DNA from: Opitutia bacterium
Lineage (GTDB): Bacteria > Verrucomicrobiota > Verrucomicrobiia > Opitutales > UBA953
NCBI GenBank assembly: GCA_947378845.1
Contig: CANCLQ010000014.1
Coordinates: 1 to 34,607 of the forward strand
DNA: 34,607 nt
Direction: 5' to 3'
Within the stretch, counting starts at the first letter, position 1; each line of letters opens with the position of its first letter. Position numbers and translations under genes: made by a program. Below are positions 16,900 to 24,592 of the stretch, piece after piece. The notes beneath the pieces are model-generated. The model had not been told where the DNA came from. It was given only the letters and a program-made list of their open reading frames with translations, and ran no database searches.

Positions 16900-17979
16900 A
16901 TGGCATACGACCTCCAAGATTTGCTGAAAGCCATGGTAGACAATGGCGGGTCGGACTTGCACTTACACGTCGGCGTACCTCCGAGTCTGCGTATTGCTGG
17001 TAAAATTATTCAGGTGCAAGGTCCCGCGTTAACGAGTGCTGACACTGCTGCCATGGCGAAATCCATCATGCCTGCGATGCAAACCGAGCGACTCGAGCGC
17101 GATGGTGGATGCGATTTTGGTTTTATGTACGGTCCAGACAGTCGACGACTGCGTGCAAATATTTTCCGGAGCAAAGACTCCTTGGGTTTGGTTTTACGAC
17201 TAATCACCAACAAACTTTACACGTTGGATCAGCTTCGCTTACCCAATAAAATCAAATCACTTTTGCGACGTTCGAGTGGTTTAATCCTCGTGGCGTGCCC
17301 GACTGGTTTTGGAAAGTCTACCACGCTGGCAGCGATGATTGATTGGATTAATAATAATGAAGCAGGGCATATCATTACCTTGGAAGAGCCCATTGAATTT
17401 ATTCATGAGCCCAAGAAATGCATTATCAGTCAGCGTGAAGTTTTAACAGACGTGCCGACATTTGAAGAAGGCATTCGTTCGGCTTTGCGACAAGATCCAG
17501 ACGTTATCCTAGTGGGCGAGATGCGAGATTTGGAAACCATGTCGGCTGCCGTCACTGCCGCTGAAACGGGCCACTTAGTTTTAGCATCGTTACACACAAC
17601 GGGGGCGGGGCGTACCGTCGATCGCATTATCGATGCTTTCCCGGATGATGCCCGTGAACAAATCCGCACTCAATTAGCCTCCTCAATTTTGGCAGTCATT
17701 TCTCAAGTGCTCCTAAAGACCAAAGAAGGAAAGCGCGTTGCTGCATTTGAAATCATGATTCGCACGGATGCTATTGCGGCAAAAATTCGTGCGAAGAAGA
17801 CTTACCTTATCACATCCGATATCGAAACCGGCGTTGCTCGAGGCATGCGTACTCTCGACTCCGATTTGCTTAATTTGTTTAAGCAAGGCGATGTCGATGA
17901 AATCGAAGTCATGACCTATTGCCAAGACGTCGAGGCGATGAAAGCCCGCTTAAAACTTCACGGCGGCACGGTTAATTAA
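16900..17979 (+). CDS. pilT: Type IV pilus retraction ATPase, PilT/PilU family (divergent)
   Basis: Cytoplasmic ATPase of the PilT family, which powers pilus retraction and twitching. It has 359 residues, family length. Seen: GGSDLHLHVG from 16, the Asp-box TLEEPIEF at 160-167, Walker B ILVGEMRD at 203-210 and the His-box GHLVLASLHTTGA with H225 and H232. DRIIDAFP and an ISQVLL stretch follow. Two departures stand out. Walker A is CPTGFGKS at 133-140, with Cys in place of the first glycine. The C-terminal AIRNLIRE-type retraction motif reads AIAAKIRA at 291-298. It may be a PilU-like or altered-function member. It lies between two PilB genes, five bases after the first. No Shine-Dalgarno site. 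Confidence 0.88.
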   Translation: MAYDLQDLLKAMVDNGGSDLHLHVGVPPSLRIAGKIIQVQGPALTSADTAAMAKSIMPAMQTERLERDGGCDFGFMYGPDSRRLRANIFRSKDSLGLVLRLITNKLYTLDQLRLPNKIKSLLRRSSGLILVACPTGFGKSTTLAAMIDWINNNEAGHIITLEEPIEFIHEPKKCIISQREVLTDVPTFEEGIRSALRQDPDVILVGEMRDLETMSAAVTAAETGHLVLASLHTTGAGRTVDRIIDAFPDDAREQIRTQLASSILAVISQVLLKTKEGKRVAAFEIMIRTDAIAAKIRAKKTYLITSDIETGVARGMRTLDSDLLNLFKQGDVDEIEVMTYCQDVEAMKARLKLHGGTVN

Positions 17980-18002
17980 CTTATAATTTTATATAAAACA
18001 CC

Positions 18003-19685
18003 ATGTTTGAAGACCACAGCGATATTATACGGGACATTGCGATTGAAGCAGGCCTGTTGAATCAGACTCAAGCCGATGAGATTTGGGAGTCGCACACCAC
18101 CACCGGAAAATCTTTCGCCGATAGCTTGGTCGATGCTGGCTTAGCGGACCGTCCTGCCATCCTTCAAGCGATTGCGGATCATTTGGGCGTACAGTATTAC
18201 TCTGCTGTGCCAGTAGCTACGGATGAAGAAATCCCTAAGATTTTGAAAGCACCTCAAGCGCACAAGTATGCGGTGGTGCCTGTAGCGGATGAAGCAGGGA
18301 AGGTGACGCTGGTAGCTAAAGATCCTTTTAACTCGGCGACTGTTAATGAACTCACCTTTATTTTGAAACGTGACATCGAGCTGGCAGTGGCGGACCCCGC
18401 TATGGTTGATGCCGCTATCATACGAGATTATGGTGAGCCGTCCGCCACTTCGATGGAGGACTTGCTCGGTGAGTTTGACCAATTGCATGCCGAGGCTACG
18501 AGCGAAGAAGACGCAGCAAAAGCAGCGAACCAAGCGCCCATTATCCGCTTCGTTGATTTAGTTCTGCAAGAGGCTGTGAAAGCGAAAGCTTCAGATATTC
18601 ACTTCGAGCCTTTTGAGGATCAGTTCCGTATTCGTTACCGCATTGACGGTTCGCTTTACGAGATGGCGCCGCCACCTAAAAATTTAGCACCCGCTGTGAC
18701 GGCACGCGTAAAAGTTCTTTCCGCATTAAATATTGCTGAGCGACGCGTACCACAAGACGGACGTATCAAGACGACCATCGGTGGACGAGCGATTGATTTA
18801 CGTGTTTCGACTTTACCCACTCAGTTTGGCGAGTCGCTCGTGTTACGTATTTTAGATAAAACCGTTGTTAACCTCAGCTTGGATGCGCTCTCCATGCAGG
18901 AGGATATCAAAGAAGGCATTCGTACGATGGTGAACCGCCCTAACGGTATCTTTATTGTAACCGGCCCAACGGGTTCAGGTAAAACGACCACGCTTTACTC
19001 GGCATTGCGCGAAGTAAATACCGAGGATGTTAAAATCTTAACTGCCGAAGATCCGGTTGAATATGAAGTGGAAGGTATCATGCAGGTGCCCATCAATCAC
19101 CAGGTCGGGCTCACTTTTGCGGCAGCGCTTCGTTCGTTCCTTCGTCAAGATCCTGACACCATCATGGTGGGGGAAATTCGAGACATTGAGACGGCTCAGA
19201 TTGCTGTTCAGGCCTCTCTCACAGGTCACGTTGTTTTATCCACGCTCCACACCAATGATGCCCCGGGTGCAGTCACACGATTAATCGATATGGGTCTCGA
19301 GCCCTTCTTGATTTCGGCTTCGTTAGAAGGCGTATTGGCTCAACGACTCTTACGTAAGATTTGTAAGTTATGCCGCACTCCGTACGAGCCCGACAAGGAA
19401 GTCGTCAACATGCTCGACGTTGATGCGCTGGAAATTGCGAACAAGAAATTCTACTTTGGCAAAGGCTGTCCGGAGTGTAATCGCTCTGGCTACCGCGGTC
19501 GCCAAGGCCTCTTTGAATTAATGACTATCAGTGATTCAATTCGTACATTGATAACGCAGCGTGCGCCTACCTTGGTGCTCAAGCAGAAGGCAATTGAAGT
19601 CGGAATGCGTCCCTTGCGTGACGACGGCCTGCGTTGCATCTTCGATGGCCTGACCACGATTGAAGAAGTCCTTAAATACACCTAA
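18003..19685 (+). CDS. pilB: Type IV pilus assembly / type II secretion ATPase, PilB/GspE family (copy 2)
   Basis: Second PilB/GspE-type ATPase, 560 residues. The N-terminal MshEN-like domain covers about 1-145, and an acidic linker near 150-172 precedes SDIHFEPFE at 198-206. Walker A GPTGSGKTT is at 321-329, the Asp-box AEDPVEYE near 348-355, Walker B MVGEIRD at 388-394 and the His-box TGHVVLSTLHTND follows. Zinc-knuckle cysteines are C454, C457, C489 and C492. It keeps the canonical LRQDPD before Walker B, unlike copy 1. It sits directly before pilC (23-base gap), so it is the likelier partner of that platform protein. The 23 bases before its ATG are very AT-rich (TTATAATTTTATATAAAA) with no Shine-Dalgarno site. 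Confidence 0.93.
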   Translation: MFEDHSDIIRDIAIEAGLLNQTQADEIWESHTTTGKSFADSLVDAGLADRPAILQAIADHLGVQYYSAVPVATDEEIPKILKAPQAHKYAVVPVADEAGKVTLVAKDPFNSATVNELTFILKRDIELAVADPAMVDAAIIRDYGEPSATSMEDLLGEFDQLHAEATSEEDAAKAANQAPIIRFVDLVLQEAVKAKASDIHFEPFEDQFRIRYRIDGSLYEMAPPPKNLAPAVTARVKVLSALNIAERRVPQDGRIKTTIGGRAIDLRVSTLPTQFGESLVLRILDKTVVNLSLDALSMQEDIKEGIRTMVNRPNGIFIVTGPTGSGKTTTLYSALREVNTEDVKILTAEDPVEYEVEGIMQVPINHQVGLTFAAALRSFLRQDPDTIMVGEIRDIETAQIAVQASLTGHVVLSTLHTNDAPGAVTRLIDMGLEPFLISASLEGVLAQRLLRKICKLCRTPYEPDKEVVNMLDVDALEIANKKFYFGKGCPECNRSGYRGRQGLFELMTISDSIRTLITQRAPTLVLKQKAIEVGMRPLRDDGLRCIFDGLTTIEEVLKYT

Positions 19686-19708
19686 ACTTTTAAACCCAAC
19701 ACATTCCC

Positions 19709-20959
19709 ATGCCCGAATATAAGTACAGTGCCATTGATCGCAATGGTGCCCAAACCACTGGTAAGATTGAGGCCGCAAGCGATGAGCAGGCACGCCAGAA
19801 GTTGATGGCGAAAGGCCTGATGGTGACGACATTGGCAGTGGATGGTGGTGCCGCAAAGGCAGCTGCCGTGGTTGCTGCTCCTAAGAAGTCAGGCTTCAGC
19901 CTAGGCTTCGGTGCTAAAGTAAAGCCCGACGAAGTCACCGTGATGACTCGTCAGCTCGCGACACTCATTGTCGCAGGTTTACCTTTATTGCGTGCGCTCG
20001 AATTGATTCATCGTCAGGAGCGCAATCCTGCCTTCAAAGAAATTTTGGCGAACATCGCTGAGAGTGTTTCTCAGGGTAATAACCTTTCGGAAGCGTTACA
20101 GTCACACCCTAAGGTTTTTGACCGCTTGTATGTAAACATGATTAAGGCCGGTGAAGCGGGTGGTGTTTTGGATAAGGTTCTCGATCGTCTCGCTAAGTTC
20201 CGCGAAAAAGCCCAACGCATTCAAAAGAAGGTGAAGTCGGCGATGGTTTATCCAGGCGTCGTTGTGACCGTTGCGGTGGTGATTGTTTATATTCTGATGG
20301 TGAAGGTCGTACCTTCTTTCCAAAAATTATTGGACGGACAAAAGACCCAGATGCCACCGCTGACCCAATTCGTGGTCGGTATCTCGAAGGCGTTGACTGA
20401 CTATTGGTATGTCACCCCGTTCGTCGTTTTCGGCATTTATTTCTTCCTTAAAACGTGGCTTTCGACCGATAAGGGTAAGGCCATTTTTGATAAGATTATT
20501 TTCAAACTACCTAAGGTTGGTGGCTTCGTCCAAATTGTTTCCGTTTCACGTTTCGCTCGTACGTTCGGAACTTTGATGTCCTCGGGCGTCCCAATCTTAC
20601 AAGCCATCACAATTACGCGCGATACTCTGGATAATGTCGTCATCGCTAATTCACTGGAGCGCGTGCACGATCGCGTACGAGACGGCGAGCCGCTCTCTGT
20701 ACCGCTCGAGCAAACGGGAGTCTTCCCGCAAATGGTGACTTCGATGATTCAAGTTGGCGAAGAAACCGGTCAGCTTCCTGAGATGTTAAATCGCGTCGCT
20801 GATATTTATGACGAAGAAGTGGATAACGCAGTGACTGCACTCACTTCGATTATCGAGCCAGTCCTTATCGTCTTCCTTGCAGTTGTGGTTGGTGCCATCG
20901 TCTTGGCGATGTTCCTCCCGCTGATTGCACTGATCACGAAGATGACTGGCGGCGCATAA
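19709..20959 (+). CDS. pilC: Type IV pilus / type II secretion inner-membrane platform protein PilC/GspF
   Basis: Polytopic inner-membrane protein that couples the cytoplasmic ATPases to pilin assembly. It has 416 residues with two GspF domains. The first begins near 77 (MTRQLATLIVAGLPLLRALE) and the second near 280 (RFARTFGTLMSSGVPILQAI). Both contain the expected Gly-Glu-x-[ST]-Gly-type turns: AGEAGGVLDKVLDRLA near 147-162 and VGEETGQLPEMLNRVADIY near 349-367. Membrane segments are predicted at about 183-201, 233-250 and 382-408. The N-terminal 60 residues (YKYSAIDRNG, then EAASDEQARQKL) match the usual leader region. It is the last gene of the cluster and is followed by two terminators. 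The minor pilins and PilM-Q are not in the window. Confidence 0.94.
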   Translation: MPEYKYSAIDRNGAQTTGKIEAASDEQARQKLMAKGLMVTTLAVDGGAAKAAAVVAAPKKSGFSLGFGAKVKPDEVTVMTRQLATLIVAGLPLLRALELIHRQERNPAFKEILANIAESVSQGNNLSEALQSHPKVFDRLYVNMIKAGEAGGVLDKVLDRLAKFREKAQRIQKKVKSAMVYPGVVVTVAVVIVYILMVKVVPSFQKLLDGQKTQMPPLTQFVVGISKALTDYWYVTPFVVFGIYFFLKTWLSTDKGKAIFDKIIFKLPKVGGFVQIVSVSRFARTFGTLMSSGVPILQAITITRDTLDNVVIANSLERVHDRVRDGEPLSVPLEQTGVFPQMVTSMIQVGEETGQLPEMLNRVADIYDEEVDNAVTALTSIIEPVLIVFLAVVVGAIVLAMFLPLIALITKMTGGA

Positions 20960-20981
20960 GCGGCCTCAGAAAATTCTTATG

Positions 20982-21015
20982 AAGAGCCTGACAGAAATGT
21001 TGGGCTCTTTCTTTT
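20982..21015 (+). terminator. First terminator after pilC
   Basis: AAGAGCC (20982-20988) pairs with GGCTCTT (21003-21009) across a 14-base loop, followed by a T-rich run TTTCTTTT to 21015. It lies 22 bases after the pilC stop. Confidence 0.75.
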
Positions 21016-21039
21016 GCGGGGTGGCAATCGTCCTATCCC

Positions 21040-21085
21040 AAAAAGGAGCCGGCTTACGTACCCCTACGTAAGCCGGCTGTTTTTT
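21040..21085. terminator. Strong bidirectional terminator, 14-bp perfect stem
   Basis: AGCCGGCTTACGTA (21047-21060) pairs perfectly with TACGTAAGCCGGCT (21065-21078) around a CCCC loop. Six T follow at 21080-21085 and five A precede at 21040-21044, giving a U-tract on either strand. It backs up the pilC terminator on the plus strand and could stop transcription from the tRNA gene on the minus strand. Confidence 0.92.
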
Positions 21086-21185
21086 ACTATTTTAACTTAC
21101 TTACCCCATTGCCCCGTAGGACAAATTGATGTGAATAACAGAGAGGACTTGGGGTCTATTTGCAAGAATTATCGCTTGTTTTCTA

Positions 21186-21219
21186 TTATTTAAGTACGTA
21201 AGTACCTGTAATTAAATAA
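21186..21219 (-). other. AT-rich hairpin just downstream of the initiator tRNA
   Basis: TTATTTAA (21186-21193) is complementary to TTAAATAA (21212-21219). Between them a GTAC-GTAA-GTAC mini-hairpin is possible. It begins 7 bases beyond the CCA end of the tRNA on the minus strand. No U-tract follows, so it may be a 3'-processing or pausing element rather than a terminator. Confidence 0.35.
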
Positions 21220-21226
21220 CTTAAAT

Positions 21227-21304
21227 TGGGTGCAGGGGTAGGATTTGAACCTACGACCTTCAGGTTATGAGCCTGACGAGCTAACCGGGCTGCTCCACCC
21301 TGCA
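21227..21304 (-). tRNA. Initiator tRNA-fMet (anticodon CAU), atypical identity positions
   Basis: On the minus strand it folds as a full cloverleaf aligning base by base with bacterial initiator tRNAs. The D stem is GAGC/GCTC with A11-U24, an initiator signature. The anticodon loop is CTCATAA (CAU), the T stem GTAGG/CCTAC, and CCA is encoded (21227-21229). Three positions depart from the standard. Base 1 is U and pairs with A72, instead of the C1xA72 mismatch. The anticodon-stem pairs 29-31/39-41 are AGG/CCU instead of GGG/CCC. The discriminator is C73 instead of A73. The D-loop has one extra base, giving 78 nt. Elongator tRNA-Met is unlikely because of A11-U24 and the overall match. Confidence 0.9.
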
Positions 21305-21461
21305 ATAAGTGGGAAGTGGAGAAGAAGGGCGGAAGGCGTGGCTCGCAAGATATTTTTAGAACAATGTTATTCAGTGGCTAGATGGGTGTCTTTGGCTCCT
21401 CAGGAGGCTCTGTAAGGCCCTTGGCGGTTGCACAGTAGGCAGATGTGGGTTGGATGATGTC

Positions 21462-21893
21462 ATGGCTTCGTTTCAGGCTGAACACCGCGCGCAGTTTTCG
21501 GACACCGATGCGGCTGGCATCGTACATTTTTCGACTATCTTTTTCTGGGTAGAGGCGACCGAGGAGGCATTGTTCAGATCCCTGAAGTTGCCATTTCTTA
21601 AGTCCGACGGAAATAAGTTGAGTGGATTCCCGCGAGTAAGGGTAGAGTGCGATTATCTCTCGCCCGTTTATCGTGAAGAGCTGGTCGTCATCGAACTTAC
21701 GCCGGATGAAATTGGTGATAAGAAAATTGTTTGGGGCTTTAAGGCCAGGGTGGCTGATCGTCCAGTGGCTCAAGGCAAACTCACTACGGTCTATGCTTGG
21801 CGCGATGGACAAAGCCCGATGATGGCGGCCCTTGTTCCGCTTGAAGTGAAGCAAGTTTTAGAAACCTTTTTCGGTAAAAATCCGTCAGCGTGA
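21462..21893 (+). CDS. Hotdog-fold acyl-CoA thioesterase (4HBT/YbgC type)
   Basis: Probable cytoplasmic thioesterase hydrolysing an acyl- or aroyl-CoA. The N-terminal FSDTDAAGIVHFSTIFFWVEATEEAL is the 4-hydroxybenzoyl-CoA thioesterase signature, with D16 the likely catalytic aspartate. VECDYLSPVYREELVV follows in the central sheet. Length 143 residues from the ATG at 21462, usual for the family. An in-frame TTG at 21450 would add four residues, but ATG is preferred. apbE-like starts six bases after the stop, so the two are probably cotranscribed. Candidate substrates include 1,4-dihydroxy-2-naphthoyl-CoA (menaquinone synthesis) or fatty acyl-CoA; the sequence does not decide, and no menaquinone genes are nearby. 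Confidence 0.82.
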   Translation: MASFQAEHRAQFSDTDAAGIVHFSTIFFWVEATEEALFRSLKLPFLKSDGNKLSGFPRVRVECDYLSPVYREELVVIELTPDEIGDKKIVWGFKARVADRPVAQGKLTTVYAWRDGQSPMMAALVPLEVKQVLETFFGKNPSA

Positions 21894-21899
21894 TTTGGG

Positions 21900-22775
21900 A
21901 TGAGTGAGACGAGTCGAATCCACACTTTTTCGCATCAATCATTGGGCGCAACGTTTTGGGTCCGATTAGTCGAAGAGGATTATGCCTTTGCCGAAAGGGC
22001 AGCTGAGTCGGCCTTCTATTTATTGGACGAGTTAGACCGTGAGTTGCATCACGGTGCCGAGTCGGGTCAGATAAAATTAATAAATGCTATGCCGAGTGGC
22101 GAGGTGATGGCGGTGAGTCAGACATTTGCGAATCTGTGGAACCAGTCAGAAGTATTCCGGAAAGAATCTGATGGTGCATTTGATGTGCGAGCGGGTCGGC
22201 TTTTAAAATACTGGGAGGGGCACTCGCCGAGCTCATTTAGTCCTGATGATACTGACTGGGTGGAAGCATTTAATGACTACAAATATTCCGAATATCGACT
22301 CGATGGACTTGAATTGCTTGCCGTGAAAAATGGAGCGGCGATTGATTTTTCTGCCATCATCAAGGGCTATGCTGTGGATCGAGTGGCTGAGACGCTTGAA
22401 TCTACTTGGGGAATTCACCGTGCGCTCGTCATAGCAGGGTCGAACGTGGTGCGTGCACTTGATCCGCCCGGCGAAGCTGCTGGGTGGAGGCTGACTGTTG
22501 GTTCAGTCGAGCAGCTGTTGTGTCGCTCGGCATTGGCGAGCAGGACGAGGGTTAAGAATAGCCTGCCTATTGTTGATGCGCGTACAGGCGAAGCATTCGA
22601 CAGAGAAGGGGTAGTCCGTGCGTTGGCCGCTTCTGCATGTGAAGCACAATACTTGTCGCTGATGGGCGCATTACTTAGTCCGACAGAGCTGGCTGGCCTT
22701 ATCGGCGAGAGTGGCCAGCGCGGTCTGTGGTTAATGAATGACCAGCGCCTGGGCGCCTTTAGCGAGGCGACTTAG
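21900..22775 (+). CDS. ApbE-like protein (FAD:protein FMN transferase family), divergent
   Basis: Related to ApbE, which attaches FMN to Thr/Ser of Rnf/Nqr-type flavoproteins. Recognisable elements: HQSLGATFWVRL near 12-23 (family: MGT), AFYLLDELDRELHH near 38-51, SGQIKLIN near 55-62, DGAFDVRAGRLLKYW near 91-105, DFSAIIKGYAVDRVAETL from 149 and VDARTGEAF near 225-233. It has 291 residues with no signal peptide or lipobox, so it is probably cytoplasmic, whereas many ApbE proteins are exported. Where active enzymes carry the metal-binding ADALxTA segment this protein reads CEAQYLSL (247-254), and the GG[DN] glycines are AGSN. The flavin-transfer activity is therefore doubtful. It converges on the repeat-protein gene with only nine bases between the stops. 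Confidence 0.72.
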   Translation: MSETSRIHTFSHQSLGATFWVRLVEEDYAFAERAAESAFYLLDELDRELHHGAESGQIKLINAMPSGEVMAVSQTFANLWNQSEVFRKESDGAFDVRAGRLLKYWEGHSPSSFSPDDTDWVEAFNDYKYSEYRLDGLELLAVKNGAAIDFSAIIKGYAVDRVAETLESTWGIHRALVIAGSNVVRALDPPGEAAGWRLTVGSVEQLLCRSALASRTRVKNSLPIVDARTGEAFDREGVVRALAASACEAQYLSLMGALLSPTELAGLIGESGQRGLWLMNDQRLGAFSEAT

Positions 22776-22784
22776 TGTAACGGT

Positions 22785-24539
22785 TCACTGCTTAATCATA
22801 TTCTCGATATCAATCTGCAATTGTTCGCGATTGTTTGAGAAAAGAAAAATATCTGAAGAAATTCGAGTAAGCGCGAGGGCGAGCATTTCTTTAGGCGGGC
22901 GACGAGTAGCCATTAAGCGACGGAGATAAACCTCAACATCGGTCGCAACTTCAGGGTGGTTGATTTTTAATTTAACGATTTCCAGCAGGATAGCTTGGTT
23001 GCTCTCATTGGCCAAGTGAGCTTCGATGAGCATATTATTGGCTTCTTGATAGCGCTTGGCGGCAATCAGTTTTTTACCAGAAGTAACCAGCAGGGAAGGA
23101 GGTACATTACGATTTTGAATCAAGCGGTGAAGATTGATTGAAGCAATCTCTGGCTGGTTGTCCGCAAAGTAAGCAATCGTACGCAGGGCATCCAATGCGA
23201 TGCTGATGTCCTGCAACCATTGTTGTTTTTCGTTCTGACTTAAGAATTCGTTGATTAGCAAGATGGCCTCATGAGCGTGTCCGTCATTGATGAGACACTC
23301 AGCGTGAGTGAGGATGAATTTGTACCGATTCTGGAAGCGATTCTCGTTGGCCCAGTCGAGCAGTCGCTTGGTTAATTTAGGTTGAGTGCTATCGTTGCCA
23401 TACTGTGCCAACTCTAACATTGCTTGTGCGTTTTTGCCGTAGTTCTTGATTAGGCTTTCGATGCGTTCCGCACGAAGGGCAGCGTTCTCTGGTCCGGGCA
23501 TCAAGTAGAGCAACTGAATCTTTGGTGCTGGTTCGTTGGGTGAGCGAATAATAATCAGATCAACGCAGTCGCGAGCGGCGGCGATATCGCCATTATCTTT
23601 TAACCACTTAGCGTTGATTTCAACCAGTCGAGTGACTTCGGGGTATTTTTGTGCAGCGGTGCTGATTAATTTAATAGCCTCTTTTCTTTCGCCGCTCTCC
23701 CAGAGTAATTGGCAGCCAATTAAGAAACCCTCAGGTGTTGTTTCGAGTCCGTATTTCTTAATCAAATTACCCGTCTCGGTGTAATAGCCGCGCAAGAAGT
23801 GAGCTTGGGTGTTAGAGATTTTAAGCCCCATCTCGACATCGGGATTGAGGTCTTTTTTACCTAAGAACTTATTTGCACATGCAATGATGCGGGCGTCTTG
23901 GTCGTAGGCAAAGCACTTGGCAAGGTAGGCCGAAAAGTGCTCTGGGTCGTTGATTGAGAAGTCGAGTGAGTTGTCGAGAATGGTGAACGCGTCAATCTGA
24001 CGTCCGATGTTGAAATAGAGTTCGGCCGCTAGGCGCTGTGCTTCCCCGTTGCGTGGAGAAAGCATGGCAGCGGTACCAATGTACCGTGCAAAGCCCATAT
24101 AGTTTTGTCGTCCTAATTCAGCTTTTGCGGATTTGAAATAGAAGTCCCCTTTATGTGCAAGGTGGGAGAGTCGGCCGTAGGATTGAGTTTCGTCGAGTTC
24201 AACCAGGTTGCGTCGCTCCCGCGCTTGAACCTCTTCGTTGTTCAAGGTGGAATTGATGAGTGAATTAATTGCTGAATCTGTAAAATAGAGGTAAGCATCG
24301 CCGCGTCGGGTCGTTGTGATGCCATTCATGTAACGCTCACGGAAATAAAATAGTTCCGATGATGCTATCCAGATGAGAATGAGCAGGAATGGAGAAAGGA
24401 GGTAAATTCGGCGCCAGTTAAGACTATAAATTTTCTTTTGATAGCCGATCTGTTGTACGAAAATCGTGCCTAAGAAGATAGTATTTGAACTCTTCCGTTC
24501 TGAGCTGCTGCCGTAAATATAATTAGGCTTTTTCTCCAT
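22785..24539 (-). CDS. Membrane-anchored helical-repeat (TPR-like) protein of unknown function
   Basis: I do not recognise a named family. It has 584 residues. A polar N-terminus of about 43 residues is followed by one hydrophobic segment near 45-62 (IYLLSPFLLILIWIASSE), then about 500 residues of short amphipathic helices with TPR-like spacing. Examples are AELYFNIGRQIDAFTILDNSL, LLWESGERKEAIKLISTAAQKYPE and LIAAKRYQEANNMLIEAHLANES. With no cleavable signal evident, the repeat domain is probably anchored in the inner membrane, facing the periplasm if the basic region before the segment stays inside. The start ATG has AAGG four bases upstream, the only modest Shine-Dalgarno-like match in its neighbourhood. 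It lies 53 bases downstream of the YyaL-type gene on the same strand. TPR proteins occur in pilus and secretion systems, but a link to the pil cluster is only a guess. Confidence 0.72.
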   Translation of the reverse strand: MEKKPNYIYGSSSERKSSNTIFLGTIFVQQIGYQKKIYSLNWRRIYLLSPFLLILIWIASSELFYFRERYMNGITTTRRGDAYLYFTDSAINSLINSTLNNEEVQARERRNLVELDETQSYGRLSHLAHKGDFYFKSAKAELGRQNYMGFARYIGTAAMLSPRNGEAQRLAAELYFNIGRQIDAFTILDNSLDFSINDPEHFSAYLAKCFAYDQDARIIACANKFLGKKDLNPDVEMGLKISNTQAHFLRGYYTETGNLIKKYGLETTPEGFLIGCQLLWESGERKEAIKLISTAAQKYPEVTRLVEINAKWLKDNGDIAAARDCVDLIIIRSPNEPAPKIQLLYLMPGPENAALRAERIESLIKNYGKNAQAMLELAQYGNDSTQPKLTKRLLDWANENRFQNRYKFILTHAECLINDGHAHEAILLINEFLSQNEKQQWLQDISIALDALRTIAYFADNQPEIASINLHRLIQNRNVPPSLLVTSGKKLIAAKRYQEANNMLIEAHLANESNQAILLEIVKLKINHPEVATDVEVYLRRLMATRRPPKEMLALALTRISSDIFLFSNNREQLQIDIENMIKQ

Positions 24540-24554
24540 CGGACCTTATTAACC

Positions 24555-24579
24555 AAAAATCACTTCCCCATAGCAAGTG
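24555..24579 (-). terminator. Weak terminator-like hairpin after the YyaL-type gene
   Basis: On the minus strand CACTT and AAGTG can pair around a nine-base loop, followed by ATTTTTGG. The 5-bp stem is weak, so readthrough into the downstream repeat-protein gene is likely. Confidence 0.3.
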
Positions 24580-24592
24580 TTGAGTCGGTATT

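Larger units (their letters stand above)
20960..21461. other. 500-base intergenic region with terminators and one tRNA gene
   Basis: No protein gene is supported here. In order it holds the pilC terminator, a second much stronger bidirectional terminator, about 100 bases of AT-rich sequence with no recognised signal, an AT-rich hairpin, the initiator tRNA on the minus strand, and about 155 bases upstream of both that tRNA and the thioesterase gene. This last part must contain divergent promoters, but I could not assign -35/-10 boxes with confidence. Confidence 0.6.

Noticed and set aside
17976..18002. TATAAT-containing promoter before pilB copy 2.
   Set aside because: A -10 match exists in AT-rich text, but the sequence 17 bases upstream (CACGGC) is not a -35 element.
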